Shown here piece after piece: positions 46,242 through 57,258 of a stretch of 64,000 bases of DNA. Origin of the DNA: Mycobacterium pseudokansasii. GTDB lineage: Bacteria > Actinomycetota > Actinomycetes > Mycobacteriales > Mycobacteriaceae. The stretch covers positions 5,704,325 through 5,768,324 of the forward strand of contig NZ_UPHU01000001.1 of assembly GCF_900566075.1 (NCBI RefSeq), given 5' to 3'. Numbering within the stretch: position 1 is the first letter of the stretch; each line of letters starts with the position of its first letter. The notes below the pieces were generated by a model. The model was not told the DNA's origin, ran no database searches, and worked only from the letters and a program-made list of their open reading frames with translations. Position numbers and translations under genes: made by a program.

Positions 46242-47507
46242 TTGTGCCTGAAGGTTTTTGAAACGTTGACTCTTGTCGTAGCGCTGCTGCTGCTTGCTGT
46301 GGTCCTCGGTTTCGCGGTCGCCCGTCCGCGCGGCTGGCCCGAGGCGCTGGCGGCGGTCCCGGCGGCCGTCATCCTGATCGGGATCGGCGCGATTTCGCTA
46401 CAGCAGGCGGCCGCCCAGGTGGCGGGGCTGGCACGGGTAGTCGCATTCCTGGGTGCCGTACTGGTACTGGCCAAGCTGTGCGACGACGAGGGCCTGTTCG
46501 AAGCCGCAGGTGCGGCGATGGCGCGGACGAGCACCGGTTCGGTCGGGCTGCTGCGGCACGTGTTCGTCATTGCCGCAGTCATCACCGCGGTGCTCAGCCT
46601 GGATGCCACCGTGGTGTTGCTGACACCGGTGGTGCTGGCCGTCGTGCGGCGGCTGCGACCGCCGGTGCGCCCATATGCCTACGCCACCGCGCACCTGGCC
46701 AACGCCGCGTCGCTGCTGCTGCCGGTGTCGAACCTGACGAATCTGCTCGCCTACCACGTCGCCGGGATTTCGTTCATCAAGTTCACGCTGGTGATGGGGC
46801 TGCCGTGGCTGGCCGCGGTGGCGGCGGTCTACGCGGTGTTCCGGTGGTTCTTCGCCCGGGACCTGCGCGTTGCGCCGGATCCCGAGCAACTCGGGCCGCC
46901 GCCGCAGCCACCGGTGTTCGTGTTGGTGGTCGTGGCGCTGACCCTGGCCGGGTTCGTGATCGCCGAGGCGGCGGGGGTGGCGCCGGCGTGGGCCGCATTG
47001 GCCGGCGCGTCGCTACTGGCGCTGCGCAGCCTCGGCCGTAGGCACACGTCGATGACGGAGATCGTGCGCTCGGCCAACGTGGCATTCCTGGTCTTCGTGC
47101 TGGCGCTGGGCGTCGTCGTGCAGGCGGTGATGCTCAACGGCGTGGGTACCGCCATGTCTGCGGTGCTGCCGTCGGGTTCTGGGTTGCCGGCGTTGCTCGG
47201 TATCGCGGCGGTGGCCGCCGCGCTTGCCAACATGGTCAACAACCTTCCGGCGACCCTGGTGTTGCTGCCGCTGGTCGGGGCCAGCGGGCCGGCCGCGGTG
47301 CTGGCCGTGCTGATCGGGGTCAACATCGGCCCCAACCTGACCTACGTCGGTTCACTGTCCAACCTGCTGTGGCGACGGGTGCTGCGCAGTCACCACGTCG
47401 AGGCCGGCGTCGGCGAATACACCCGTCTGGGGCTGTGCACGGTACCCACCGCGCTGCTGGCGGCGGTGCTTGCGCTGTGGGCGAGCGTGCAGCTGTTCGG
47501 TGTCTGA
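46242..47507 (+). CDS. arsB2: ArsB/NhaD-type membrane transporter (Rv3578, ArsB2)
   Basis: The frame opens at a TTG (46242) and gives 421 residues; a second TTG at 46266 is equally possible. Eleven or more membrane segments are visible. The family motifs LAKLCDDEGLFEAAG, LSLDATVVLLTPVVLAV and VNIGPNLTYVGSLSNLLWRR are present, as in arsenite/anion permeases of the ArsB-P superfamily. No arsR, arsC or arsA is nearby. Arsenite transport is therefore only a name-based guess. Confidence 0.83.
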   Translation: MCLKVFETLTLVVALLLLAVVLGFAVARPRGWPEALAAVPAAVILIGIGAISLQQAAAQVAGLARVVAFLGAVLVLAKLCDDEGLFEAAGAAMARTSTGSVGLLRHVFVIAAVITAVLSLDATVVLLTPVVLAVVRRLRPPVRPYAYATAHLANAASLLLPVSNLTNLLAYHVAGISFIKFTLVMGLPWLAAVAAVYAVFRWFFARDLRVAPDPEQLGPPPQPPVFVLVVVALTLAGFVIAEAAGVAPAWAALAGASLLALRSLGRRHTSMTEIVRSANVAFLVFVLALGVVVQAVMLNGVGTAMSAVLPSGSGLPALLGIAAVAAALANMVNNLPATLVLLPLVGASGPAAVLAVLIGVNIGPNLTYVGSLSNLLWRRVLRSHHVEAGVGEYTRLGLCTVPTALLAAVLALWASVQLFGV

Positions 47508-47591
47508 CTTCTGATGAACTGCAAATCGCATATCGGCAGACGCACGAACGTGGTCGGGTGCCGATTCCGCCGACACGCCATACTGGATGGC

Positions 47592-48066
47592 ATGCCGCAG
47601 CCGCGTCCGGCCAGATACCTACTGCGCGCCAAGGATTTCGTCGACGCACGCTACGCCGAACCGATCACGGTCGATGACATGGCCGCGGCGGCCGGGCTGT
47701 CACGCGCTCACTTCAGTCGCATGTTCACCCGGACATTCGGGGAATCTCCCCGCGCCTAACTGCAGACCCGGCGGCTCGAGCGGGCCGCGGCGCTGCTGCG
47801 CTACACCGACAGGTCAATCGCGGAGGTCTGCGTCATGGTCGGTCTGCAGAGCGTCGGCTCCTTCACCAGCAGCTTCGCCCGGGTAGTACGGCAAGCCACC
47901 GGCCGCCTACCGCGCCAGCCTGCCACCGGCGGTGCTGCACGCCCGAGTGCCGCACTGCATCTTGCGGGCACATACTCGGCCGCCGGCCGACAGCCGGGTC
48001 GTGCCTCAAGACAGCACACGAGGAGAAGACGCCGGGCGCGATGACCACCTAGCGTCATCCCCATGT
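47592..48066 (+). pseudogene. AraC-family regulator, broken
   Basis: The N-terminal helix-turn-helix is intact to FTRTFGESPRA. There a TAA at 47757-47759 replaces the tyrosine codon usual at that position. The same frame continues with LQTRRLERAAALLRYTDRSI and VCVMVGLQSVGSFTSSF. Near 47885 it shifts to give YGKPPAAYRASLPPAVLHAR. One nonsense change and one frameshift make the gene nonfunctional unless the sequence is in error. Confidence 0.78.
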
Positions 48067-48499
48067 TGAAAATCGCAGGCGCCCAGCCTTGGGTACACGA
48101 CAGGACGAGGCACTGAAATTCTGGACCGAGAAGGTCGGCATGGAAGTGCGCCAGGATGTTTCGCTGCCGGAGCTTGGCGGCTTCCGCTGGCTGACCGTCG
48201 GACCGCCCGGTCAAGATGACGTGTCAATCGTCTTGATGGACGTTCCCGGCCCGCCGATGCTGGATGAGGCCACCCGCCTACAAGTTCTCGATCTGACGGC
48301 AAAAGGCTTCGCCGGCACCGTGTTTCTCACCACCGACGACTGCCAGGCCAGTTACCGGGAGCTGCCGGCCCGTGGTGTCGAGTTCACCGAGCCGCCCGAA
48401 CAGCGGCCGTACGGCATCGATTCCGGCTTCCGTGATCCGTCGGGCAACAGCATCCGACTGACCCAGTTGACGGACATGTCCGCCTGGGCGGCTAGCTGA
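48064..48499 (+). pseudogene. VOC (glyoxalase-like) protein, probably frameshifted near its start
   Basis: From the ATG at 48064 the frame reads MLKIAGAQPWVHDR and stops. In the next frame it continues with QDEALKFWTEKVGMEVRQDV and runs to 48499, including GFAGTVFLTTDDCQASYREL and GFRDPSGNSIRLTQ. A one-base shift near 48100 fits. A TTG at 48089 could still start a 136-residue product lacking the first beta strand. This family usually follows an AraC gene of the type just upstream. Confidence 0.68.
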
Positions 48500-48807
48500 C
48501 TGCCCGCGTTCGGCTGATGGAGCCGCAGCACACCTCGCCGCAGCGGGTGCATCGACAATCGTCCACCCATGGCCCCGGTCGGCGATCTCATCGTTGCGGC
48601 CCAACAGATCTCGGGTGCCGGCGGGGTGGCGATCAGCACGACGTTCGATAACACCCGAGCTGTCCCTGGCGAGACGAGCCGCCCGCTGTGGCATCGCCAC
48701 GGACTGATCGGATTACTCCGACCGGGTGCCGCCCACGCGATACGGTGAGGCGTGCTGCGGGTGTGTCTCGTGGTAGCTCCCGGCGATAGCTATTGACGAG
48801 GTGTCGG
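48500..48807. other. intergenic region upstream of PE_PGRS
   Basis: About 300 bases hold no supported gene. The promoter of the PE_PGRS gene should be near 48770, but I cannot assign its elements. Confidence 0.45.
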
Positions 48808-50295
48808 ATGTCGTTTCTGATCGCAATTCCGGAGATGGTCGCAGCGGCGACCGACGAGGTCGCCCGAATCGGCTCGGCGCTTGCTACGGCCAATGCGGCG
48901 GCGGTCGTCCCCACCACCGGGATATCCGCCGCGGCCGCCGACGAGGTATCGACCGCGGTCGCAGCACTGTTTTCCGGCCACGCCCGGGCGTTTCAGGCGC
49001 TGACCACTCAGGCAGCGGTATTTCATGATCAGTTTGTCCAGGCCCTCGGCACCGGCGCGGCCTCGTACGCCGCCGCAGAAAGCGCAAACGCCGCCCTGCA
49101 GACCCTGGGACAGGACATCCTGGGCGTGATCAACGCTCCCACCCAGGCCGTTCTGGGACGCCCGCTGATCGGCAACGGCGCCAATGGCGCACCGGAGACC
49201 GGCCAAAACGGCGCGCCTGGGGGCATCTTGCTCGGCAACGGCGGCGCCGGCGGGTCCGGCAAGAGCGGCACCGGCCAACCCGGCGGCAGGGGCGGAGCCG
49301 GCGGGTTGCTGTTCGGCTACGGCGGAGCGGGCGGCGCGGGCGCTGCTTCCGATTCGGGTGTCGGCGGAACCGGCGGTCAGGGCGGTAACGCCGGTCTGGT
49401 CGGTGCCGGCGGCGCCGGCGGTACGGGCGGGCAGGGCATCACCGACGGGGGAACCGGCGGAATCGGTGGCCGCGGCGGCTTGCTGTTCGGCGCCGCCGGC
49501 GCGGGCGGCACCGGCGGAATCGGTCTCAACGACCACGGTGGGACCGGCGGACAGGGCGGTGCCGGCGGCCCGTTCGGCGGCGGCGGCGCCGGCGGCGCAG
49601 GTGGCGAGGGCAGCAGCCGCGGAGGTACCGGCGGGCAAGGCGGTGATGCTGGGCTGTTCGGCACGGCCGGCCCCGGCGGCGCCGGCGGGTTCAGCACCAA
49701 CGGCAACGGCGGCGACGGCGGGACCGGCGGCAGCGGCGGGCTGTTCGGCTCCGCCGGGACCGGCGGGAACGGGGGGACCAGCGTGACCGCCGATGGAGGC
49801 AGCGGCGGCAGCGGCGGTGGCGGCGGCATCTTCAGTTCCGGTGGTACCGGCGGCACCGGCGGGGCCGGTCCGAGTCAACTCGGCGGGTTCGGCGGTAGTG
49901 GCGGCAGCGGCGGTCTCTTCAGTCCCGGCGGAGCCGGCGGCGCAGGCGGTTTCGGCGATCTCGGTGGGCTCGGCGGGTCCGGCGGGTTCGGCGGACTCAT
50001 CGGCTCCGGTGGCGCCGGTGGCGCCGGCGGAGACGGCAACACCTCCGGAGGTAGTGGCGGGACCGGCGGAATGGCGTTGTTCATCGGTAGCGGCGGTAAC
50101 GGCGGCGCGGGCGGAAATGCGGTGTCGATTGCGCCGACGGTCGGCGGCCAGGGCGGCAATGGCGGCAGCGCCGGACTGATCGGTAACGGCGGTAACGGCG
50201 GTAACGGCGGGTTCGCCAAGACTCCGGGTGCCGGCGGCGCCGGCGGCACGGGCGGACGGTTGCTGGGCCAGAACGGACTCAATGGTTTGACCTGA
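48808..50295 (+). CDS. PE_PGRS family protein
   Basis: The start is the ATG at 48808 ([20 protein letters not shown]), a standard PE N-terminus with the PE domain to about residue 95. A linker with [11 protein letters not shown] follows, then about 360 residues of GGAGG-x-type repeats. The frame is uninterrupted to the TGA at 50293. PE_PGRS proteins are exported by ESX-5 to the surface. GC is higher than in the rest of the window because of the glycine codons. Not present at this place in M. tuberculosis. Confidence 0.93.
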   Translation: MSFLIAIPEMVAAATDEVARIGSALATANAAAVVPTTGISAAAADEVSTAVAALFSGHARAFQALTTQAAVFHDQFVQALGTGAASYAAAESANAALQTLGQDILGVINAPTQAVLGRPLIGNGANGAPETGQNGAPGGILLGNGGAGGSGKSGTGQPGGRGGAGGLLFGYGGAGGAGAASDSGVGGTGGQGGNAGLVGAGGAGGTGGQGITDGGTGGIGGRGGLLFGAAGAGGTGGIGLNDHGGTGGQGGAGGPFGGGGAGGAGGEGSSRGGTGGQGGDAGLFGTAGPGGAGGFSTNGNGGDGGTGGSGGLFGSAGTGGNGGTSVTADGGSGGSGGGGGIFSSGGTGGTGGAGPSQLGGFGGSGGSGGLFSPGGAGGAGGFGDLGGLGGSGGFGGLIGSGGAGGAGGDGNTSGGSGGTGGMALFIGSGGNGGAGGNAVSIAPTVGGQGGNGGSAGLIGNGGNGGNGGFAKTPGAGGAGGTGGRLLGQNGLNGLT

Positions 50296-50659
50296 CCACG
50301 CGCGGCGCCATCTCGCGTAGCACGGCCCGTCGTCTCGGCGCCCGCGAGCGGGGGGGAGGGACGCAACGCCCCCGAATCCTCGTGCCGCAACCTTTGCGTC
50401 TGGTCGTACCACTTGCCGGCGTGCGTCAGCTGGGCCTGCACCCGCCGCCCGGTCCGAATCGGACGGTCGACGCCAGTTCCTCACGCCAGTTCCCCACGTG
50501 ACTGAATCCCCACCCGCTGGCAGGCCCGTCGGAATCCAAAGCGGCCCTAGCAGTTTCGGCTGAATCCCGCAGTGCGCCGAGACTGCGTCCGGGCACTCCG
50601 CGGCTCCGACCCGCTCAGCTGCGCCGGGACCGTGACGTACGCCTATGGCGTCGGAATAC
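50296..50659. other. intergenic region after PE_PGRS
   Basis: No coding frame with a recognisable motif. The segment leads into the remnant at 50660. Confidence 0.4.
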
Positions 50660-50890
50660 CGACCGGACGGCCCGACATGCAGACCTCGATCGCGTGATAC
50701 CGGCGATGCGCGCAACTATCGAGGATGCGATCCGCAAAGGACAGCTGCTGACATGGGGCGTCATCGCGACGGGCGTGCTGGTGGAGACACCGCTGGAACG
50801 GGGTGCCCGCGCTGATGTTGCCGAAGCCGAGGCCGCAATCGAGCGATTGACGCCGGCCAGCGCCGACGCTGTGGCGAGTCGGGTGTCCGG
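50660..50890 (+). pseudogene. remnant of an adenylate cyclase/AAA ATPase-type regulator
   Basis: An internal stretch reads RATIEDAIRKGQLLTWGVIA and TGVLVETPLERGARADVAEA EAAIERL in one frame, matching the C-terminal helical-repeat region of large mycobacterial cyclase/ATPase (Rv0386/Rv2488c type) proteins. The rest of that gene, over 900 residues, is missing. It is cut at about 50890 by the IS110 left flank. Confidence 0.55.
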
Positions 50891-51179
50891 GGGGCTAGGC
50901 CAGCCCCGCGGTGGGGGATGAAAATTGGTGCCGGCCGTTCGGCTGGGTAAGTGGTTGTTTGGCGGGCTGGTGGGGTCGAGGCGTGGGGGGTGTTTCGGTG
51001 GACCCCGTTGCGTCTGTGGTGCCGGTGAGCACGGCGAGCAGCTTGGGAGCGGAGAGTGCCCCGGTGGTTGTGCGGGGGCGGTGGATTGTTGCCTGTGCGC
51101 ACGTGAGTGAGACTCCTGTTTGTTTGGCTCTCTCCGAAACACGCTCCACGACAATAACTCTGGGTGAAGGAGTGCCACT

Positions 51180-51386
51180 ATGGAGGTGATACGTCCGCGG
51201 TGTGTGGGTATCGATGTCTCGACGAAGGACGCCACGGCGTGTATCCGGGTTCAGGGGCAGGGTCGGCGTGCCACGTCGACGACGGTGAGCACGTGGGGCT
51301 CGACCACCGCCGAGATCTTGGCGGTGGTCGAGCATCGGATCGCCGAGCAGGTCAGCTGCGTGGTGATCGAATCCACCTCGGAGTAT
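51180..51386 (+). pseudogene. IS110-family transposase, N-terminal part before the intron
   Basis: The ATG at 51180 begins MEVIRPRCVGIDVSTKDATA, the DEDD-type N-terminus of IS110 transposases, and runs 69 codons to VVIESTSEY. The frame then passes directly into the 5' end of a group II intron (GTGCGACATGAGG). About 250 bases of upstream DNA (50920-51179) look like the element's left noncoding flank. Confidence 0.82.
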
Positions 51387-53832
51387 GTGCGACATGAGGG
51401 TGCATGAGTGAAGCAGGAGGCACCGTTTGGAGGTTCGGCTGATGCCGTAGGTGTAGTACTCGGGCCAGTGCGTGAGGGCCTGTCTTCGCCTCGGCGTGCT
51501 CTGCGGGTGACTGCGGGGTGCGAAGCCCGGGGTAGAAGCCGAAGCGGTTCGCGTTCCATCCGTGGACCGTGGGCGAGGAGAAGACCGGCGGGAAGCGAAC
51601 GCGCTTCCCGGCTGCGGGGCGGCATCCAGTCGTCGTGCGGTGATGGGTGAACGCGAGTGAACCCCTGATGACGCCTTGTGAAGGTGACCCCCGCCGATGG
51701 GATGTGTCAGCGGGGCCGTAGGGACCCGCCGCTGGAAAGCGGCGGGTGTCGGCCAGAGGATAGTCGCTGGTCGGGAGCGCATCACCGTCCCCGGGGTAAA
51801 GGGGGCACCCTGCCCGGTCGAATCTTGTTCATGCGCAACATGACAACCCTGTTGGGGTCCGGTGAATTCTGCCGGTAGGCCGACCGTGGGGAAGGTGCAA
51901 CTCCCCGGCAGGCGCTGGATGACCCAAGAAGCCGATGCCGACACACCGAAAGGCAACGGGAAACCGGCAACCGCACGATTTGGCTCCTCCGCCAGATGGT
52001 AGCCGCATAACCGGTCGGATACGGGCGTGCTGCCCGGCCCGAAAGGGAGCTGACGTGGGTCGGGTGAGCCTGTGAAGACCAGATGATCGGAGACTCCAGA
52101 ACCGATGGGCAAGTTGGACACCGTGACGGTGAACGGACCTGAGGACGAGATCATCGACTGGGACGCCGTGGATTGGCGCCAAGTCGAAGACGACGTACGG
52201 AGGCTGCGGCGACGAATCTTCACGGCGATGCAGGCGGGGGACCTCAAGCGGGTCCGTAATCTGCAGAAGCTGATGCTGGGTTCCCACGCAAACGCTCTGC
52301 TGAGTGTGCGGCGGGTCACCGAGCTCAACGCTGGCCGCAAGACGGCCGGGGTCGACGGCAGGGTCGTGCTCGCGGGATGGGAAAAGGCCGAGATGGCCAC
52401 CTGGCTGCAGCGCGACACCAACGCGTGGAGACCTCGACCGGTCAAGCGGGTGTTCATTCCGAAGAGCAACGGAAAACGGCGCGGCCTCGGGATTCTCGTG
52501 ATCGCCGATCGGGCGCTGCAAGCGCTCACGGTCAACGCGCTAGAACCCGAGTGGGAGGCCCGGTTCGAGTCCCGATCGTATGGGTTTCGGCCAGGCCGTA
52601 GCTGTCAGGACGCGATGCAGGCGATCTTCGTGACCGCTCGCGGTGCGACCTGCAAACGCGTGTGGGCGCTAGACGCCGATTTGGCCGCCGCGTTCGACCG
52701 CATCGATCATGCCCATCTTCTCGCACAGCTCGGCTCGTTCCCCGCGCGGGAATGATCGCGGCCTGGCTACGCGCGGGGGTGATCGATCAAGGTCGGTTCG
52801 CACCGACCGAGGACGGCAGCCCACAAGGCGGGGTGATCAGCCCGTTGCTGATCGTTGCCCTGCACGGAATGGAACAGGCCGCCGGAGTCCGCTATATCCG
52901 CACCGGCACCAACGCCGAAACGGCGCGGTCGGGCTCCCCGGTGCTGATCAGATACGCCGATGATCTGCTGGCCCTGTGCCACTCGCGGGAACACGCCCAA
53001 CAGGTCAAGGCGCGGCTCACGGAGTGGCTGCGACCTCGGGGTCTGGTCTTCAACGAGGACAAGACCCGTATCGTGCACCTCGAGGACGGGGTGGATTTTC
53101 TGGGGTTCAACATCCGCCGCTACCGCCAACAGGCTGCTGATCAAACCCAGCAAGGCGGCCGTGAAACGGATCCGGGCACGGCTGACCACCGAGATGCGAG
53201 CACTGCGGGGCCACAACGCCCAGATGGTGCTCATCCGGCTCAACCCGATCATTCGGGGGTGGTCGGCCTACTACCGGCACTGCGTGTCGGCCCGGGTGTT
53301 CAATGCGCTGGACAATCACGTGTGGAAGCTCACCGACAAGTGGGCCAGATTCACCCATCCGCACAAGGGACGGCGCTGGATCGTGTCCCGTTACTTCGGC
53401 GCGTTCCACCCGTCCCGGCGCGACCTCTGGGTATTCGGTGACCGCGACACGGCGCCTACTGGTCAAGTTCGCCTGGACGGCGATCACCCGGCACACCCTG
53501 GTCAAGGGCTGGGCGTCCCCGGACGACCCTGCCTTGACCGACTACTGGGCGACCCGGCGCCGCCGCGGGAGACCCCCGCTGGGCCGGGCCCGGTCGAGAC
53601 TGATCCGCATGCAGCGCGGACGCTGCCCGCTTTGCGGCCAGCTACTGCTGCACGCTGAGGTCGAGCCGCAAACACCCCGACGAGTGGGAGCAGTGGATCA
53701 CTGCCACCGCCAAGGCGATCCGCCACCAGGCGATCATCGTCGATTCGGGGCCAGAGTCATTGGGTTATACCGCGTTCCGTCTCATTCACACACACTGCCG
53801 AGGCCGTCACCCAGACCGCATCGGCGTGTACC
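51387..53832 (+). mobile_element. decayed group II intron inserted in an IS110 transposase gene
   Basis: The intron starts at 51387 with GTGCGAC, the bacterial group II 5' consensus, and is followed by about 700 bases of structured noncoding DNA (e.g. stem CCCGCCGCT/AGCGGCGGG at 51729-51747). It contains a broken intron-encoded protein gene. The normal 3' end (domains V and VI with the GAAA-type hairpin) is not visible: the protein-coding sequence runs to about 53820 and is directly followed by IS110 coding sequence. A deletion has therefore removed the 3' end plus part of the transposase, and splicing is impossible. Confidence 0.78.
52105..53785 (+). pseudogene. group II intron reverse transcriptase/maturase, frameshifted
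   Basis: From the ATG at 52105 the fingers region is intact (NGKRRGLGILVIADRALQAL, YGFRPGRSCQDAMQAIF, DLAAAFDRIDHAHLLAQL). The frame shifts near 52750. The catalytic YADD follows at 52953-52964. Further shifts occur near 53120, 53445 and 53672. The maturase and HNH parts (RGWSAYYRHCVSARVFNALD; MQRGRCPLCGQLLLHAE; PDEWEQWITATAKAIRHQ) can be read only by moving between frames. At least four frameshifts make it inactive. Confidence 0.85.
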
Positions 53833-54879
53833 GTGCCGCCGGAGCCGATTCGGGTGTTGCGTGATCTGACCCGGGCGCGCACCTCCATCACCCGAGCGCG
53901 CACCAAAGAAATCCAGCGGCTGGAAAAGCCGCTCGAAGATGCCGGGATCAAACTGTCGGCGGTGGCCTCCAACATCGTCGGGGTCTCGGGGCGGGCGATG
54001 CTGGAGGCGTTGATCGGCGGGCAGCGTGATCCGGTGGTGCTCGCCGATCTGGCCAAACAGCGGCTCGCATTTTCGAGTGAGAAGATCCCCGCATCGACCG
54101 AGGCGTTGCGCGGGCCGTTTAGCGACCATCACGCGTTTATGGCTCGGCTGTATCTGGATCGCATCGACGCCCACGGCGCCGACATCGCCCGCCTTGAGGA
54201 GCGCATCGAGGAGGCGATCAAACCCTTTCAACCCGCCCGGGAATTGCTGATGAGTATCCCAGGCTTTTCCCACATCGTCGCCGATGTGTTTATCGCCGAG
54301 ACCGGCGCGGACATGAGCGTGTTTCCCACCGCTGCCCATTTGGCGTCGTGGGCCGCGGTGGTGCCCGGCTGCAACGAATCGGCGGGCCGGCTCAAATCGG
54401 CCACCACCCGCCCCGGCAACCGCCACCTCAAAGCCGCTCTCGGGGTGGCCGCGCTGTCGGCAGCGCGTTCCAAAGACACCTACTACAACGCCCGCTACCG
54501 CCGCATCGCCGGCACCCACCGGCCCGCCACATCCCACCGCCGCAAAGCTCGCAGCCCGTCGGTGCCCGCCCTGATCGCCCTGGTCGCTGTCGAACACAGC
54601 ATGCTCATTGACGCCTGGAACATGGTGGTCAACGGCGCCTTCTACCACGACCCCGGCGCCGACTACTCCACCCGACACCACCCTGGGCAAACCAAAGCAA
54701 AAGCCATCAAACAACTGCAGGCCCTTGGCTACACAGTCACTCTCGAACCCCTCACCCACGCCGCCCAACACCGGGGGCCCGCCACTCACCCGCTTCGGGT
54801 CACCGCATTTTCGAGTAAGACACAAAATCGCACTATTCCATGGGGATTCGGGCGATTCTACGTCTGCTCGCCGTGCTAA
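53833..54879 (+). pseudogene. IS110-family transposase, C-terminal part after the intron
   Basis: Recognisable homology begins at VPPEPIRVLRDLTRARTSIT (53833) and runs through the C-terminal Transposase_20 domain (ELLMSIPGFSHIVADVFIAE; FPTAAHLASWAAVVPGCNES), ending about 54740. The middle of the enzyme, between the tyrosine where the intron entered and this point, has been lost with the intron 3' end. The final 35 residues to the stop at 54877-54879 are read-through into flanking DNA that overlaps the trmH-like gene end. Confidence 0.82.
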
Positions 54880-55808
54880 GTCCGGCGCTGGCGGGCGATT
54901 TCGGCGAGCACCACGCCGGCGGCCACCGAGGCATTCAGCGACTCCGCATGCCCGGCCATCGGGATGGACACCACCTCGTCGCAGTTCTGCCGCACCAGCC
55001 GCGACAGCCCTTTGCCCTCGGAGCCGACGACCACCACCAACGGGTCACTACCGTCCAGGTCGTCGACTGCGGTCTCACCGGCGGCATCCAGCCCGATAAC
55101 CCGTAGCCCGCGGTCGGCCCAATCCTTCAGTGTCCTAGTGAGATTGGTCGCCCGTGCCACCGGAATGCGGGCGGCCGCGCCCGCGCTGGTACGCCATGCG
55201 ACCGCCGTCACCGACGCCGATCTGCGCTGCGGGATCAGCACACCATGGCCACCGAAGGCCGCCACCGAGCGCACGATCGCGCCGAGGTTGCGCGGGTCGG
55301 AGATGTTGTCCAGCGCCACCAATAGCGCCGGCGGGGTGTCCATGGCTGCAGCGAGCAGATCGTCAGGGTGGGCGTACTGGTACGGCGGCACCTGCAATGC
55401 GATGCCCTGATGCAGGTGGTTGGCCGTCATCCGGTCCAGATCGGCACGCGGTACCTCGAGGATCGAGATCCGCGAATCAGCCGCCCGGGCAACGGATTCG
55501 GTCACCCGCTCGTCGGCCTCGGCGCCGAGCGCGACGTAGAGGGCGGTAGCCGGAACACCGGCCCGCAGGCATTCCAGCACGGGGTTACGGCCAAGCACCG
55601 TCTCGGCTTCGTCGATTCGACTCCGTACCGGACGGCGCGGCGCCGCCTTGGCCCGCTTTGCGGCGGGATGGTTGGGCCGCAGGTGCGCCGGCGGGGTGGG
55701 ACCGCGGCCCTCCAGCCCGCGACGGCGCTGTCCGCCCGACCCGACAGGGGCGCCCTTCTTGGTGGCGGATTTGCGTACCGCTCCCCGGCGCTGCGAGTTT
55801 CCGGCCAT
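54876..55808 (-). CDS. SpoU/TrmH-family RNA 2'-O-methyltransferase (Rv3579c, RlmB-like)
   Basis: The 310-residue protein has a basic N-terminal extension ([20 protein letters not shown]), the substrate-binding domain ([20 protein letters not shown]) and the knotted SPOUT domain: [60 protein letters not shown]. It probably methylates G2251 of 23S rRNA. The C-terminus ends at ARQRRT, shorter than the M. tuberculosis protein, because the IS110 element entered right at the 3' end. All catalytic motifs are kept, so activity is likely. It begins directly after cysS1. Confidence 0.92.
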   Translation of the reverse strand: MAGNSQRRGAVRKSATKKGAPVGSGGQRRRGLEGRGPTPPAHLRPNHPAAKRAKAAPRRPVRSRIDEAETVLGRNPVLECLRAGVPATALYVALGAEADERVTESVARAADSRISILEVPRADLDRMTANHLHQGIALQVPPYQYAHPDDLLAAAMDTPPALLVALDNISDPRNLGAIVRSVAAFGGHGVLIPQRRSASVTAVAWRTSAGAAARIPVARATNLTRTLKDWADRGLRVIGLDAAGETAVDDLDGSDPLVVVVGSEGKGLSRLVRQNCDEVVSIPMAGHAESLNASVAAGVVLAEIARQRRT

Positions 55809-57215
55809 CTACTTGCCGTCACCGCCCAGCGTCCACTGTGGCCCGTCGGCGGTGTCGGTGACCTCGATGCCGGCGTTCTTGAGGCGATCCCGAATCTGGT
55901 CGGCAAGTGCCCAGTTTCGCTGCTCGCGCGCCTTCTCGCGACTTTCCAGCTCGGCGTGTACCAGCACGTCGACGGCCGCCAGCGCAGCCGTTGTCTCGTC
56001 ACGCGATTCCCAGCGTTCGTCGAGCGGGTCGCAGCCCAGGATGCCCATCATCGTGCGGATCGAACCGGCGCTTCGCAATGCGCCTTCATGGTCACCGGCG
56101 TCGAGTGCCCGGTTGCCTTCCGCACGGGCGTGGTGAATTTCGGCCAGCGCGATCGGAACCGACAGATCGTCGTCGAGCGCCTCGGCGAAACGCGGCGTCC
56201 AGTCGCCGGGCAGGACGGCACCCGCCCGGCTGCGCACCCGGTGCAGGAAATCCTCCACTCCGACATAGGCTTTGACGGCGTCCTGGAGGGCGGTGTCGGA
56301 AAACTCGAGCATTGACCGGTAGTGCGCGCTGCCCAGGTAGTAGCGCAGCTCGGGCGGCCGGACCCGCTGCAACATCGCCGGTATGGCCAGCACATTGCCC
56401 AACGACTTGCTCATTTTCTCCCCGCCCATCGTCACCCAGCCGTTGTGCAGCCAGTAGCGGGCGAACCCATCGCCGGCGGCGCGGCTCTGCGCGATCTCGT
56501 TCTCGTGATGCGGGAAGATCAAATCCATTCCGCCGCAATGGATGTCGAACTCTGATCCCAGGTAGGTACGGGCCATTGCCGAGCATTCCAGGTGCCAGCC
56601 GGGGCGGCCCCGGCCCCAGGGTGTCGGCCAGGACGGTTCTCCGGGTTTTTCGCCCTTCCACAGGGTGAAGTCGCGCTCGTCCCGCTTTCCGGTAGCTACC
56701 CCCTCGCCCTGGTGGACGTCGTCGATCCGGTGCCCAGATAGCTGGCCGTAATCCGGGTAGCTGAGCACGTCGAAGTAGACGTCCCCGTCGCCCGTATAGG
56801 CATGGCCCGTTTGAATCAGACGTTCCATCAATTCGATCATCTGGGTGATGTGCCCGGTGGCTCGCGGTTCCGCGGACGGCGGCATGACATCCAGGGCGTC
56901 GTAGGCGGCGGTAAACGCCCGTTCGTAGGTCGCCGCCCACTCCCACCACGGCCGGCCCGCGGCGGCCGCCTTGTTCAAAATTTTGTCGTCGATGTCAGTC
57001 ACGTTGCGGATGAACGCGACATCGAAGCCGCGTGCGATCAGCCAGCGTCGCAGGATGTCGAAAGCCACGCCGCTGCGGACATGCCCGATGTGCGGCAGCC
57101 CCTGAACGGTGGCGCCGCACAGATAGATCGAAACGTGTCCGTCGCGCAGCGGAACAAAATCGCGCACGGCGCCGGCCGCCGTGTCATGGAGCCGCAAGCG
57201 GGCGCGATCGGTCAC
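55809..57215 (-). CDS. cysS: cysteinyl-tRNA synthetase
   Basis: The 468-residue class I synthetase has the HIGH motif in [11 protein letters not shown] near residue 40 and KMSKS in [11 protein letters not shown] near residue 267. The zinc site residues are visible around [15 protein letters not shown] and [18 protein letters not shown]. It charges tRNA-Cys. The frame is directly upstream of trmH (no gap) and downstream of ispF on the minus strand, as in M. tuberculosis Rv3580c. Confidence 0.97.
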   Translation of the reverse strand: MTDRARLRLHDTAAGAVRDFVPLRDGHVSIYLCGATVQGLPHIGHVRSGVAFDILRRWLIARGFDVAFIRNVTDIDDKILNKAAAAGRPWWEWAATYERAFTAAYDALDVMPPSAEPRATGHITQMIELMERLIQTGHAYTGDGDVYFDVLSYPDYGQLSGHRIDDVHQGEGVATGKRDERDFTLWKGEKPGEPSWPTPWGRGRPGWHLECSAMARTYLGSEFDIHCGGMDLIFPHHENEIAQSRAAGDGFARYWLHNGWVTMGGEKMSKSLGNVLAIPAMLQRVRPPELRYYLGSAHYRSMLEFSDTALQDAVKAYVGVEDFLHRVRSRAGAVLPGDWTPRFAEALDDDLSVPIALAEIHHARAEGNRALDAGDHEGALRSAGSIRTMMGILGCDPLDERWESRDETTAALAAVDVLVHAELESREKAREQRNWALADQIRDRLKNAGIEVTDTADGPQWTLGGDGK

Positions 57216-57258
57216 GACGTGCCAGCTTACTGCCTACAACCGCAACGGCTGCCCGGCC

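Noticed and set aside
51725..51750. GC-rich hairpin considered as a terminator
   Set aside because: It lies within the structured part of the group II intron and is better explained as a ribozyme stem.
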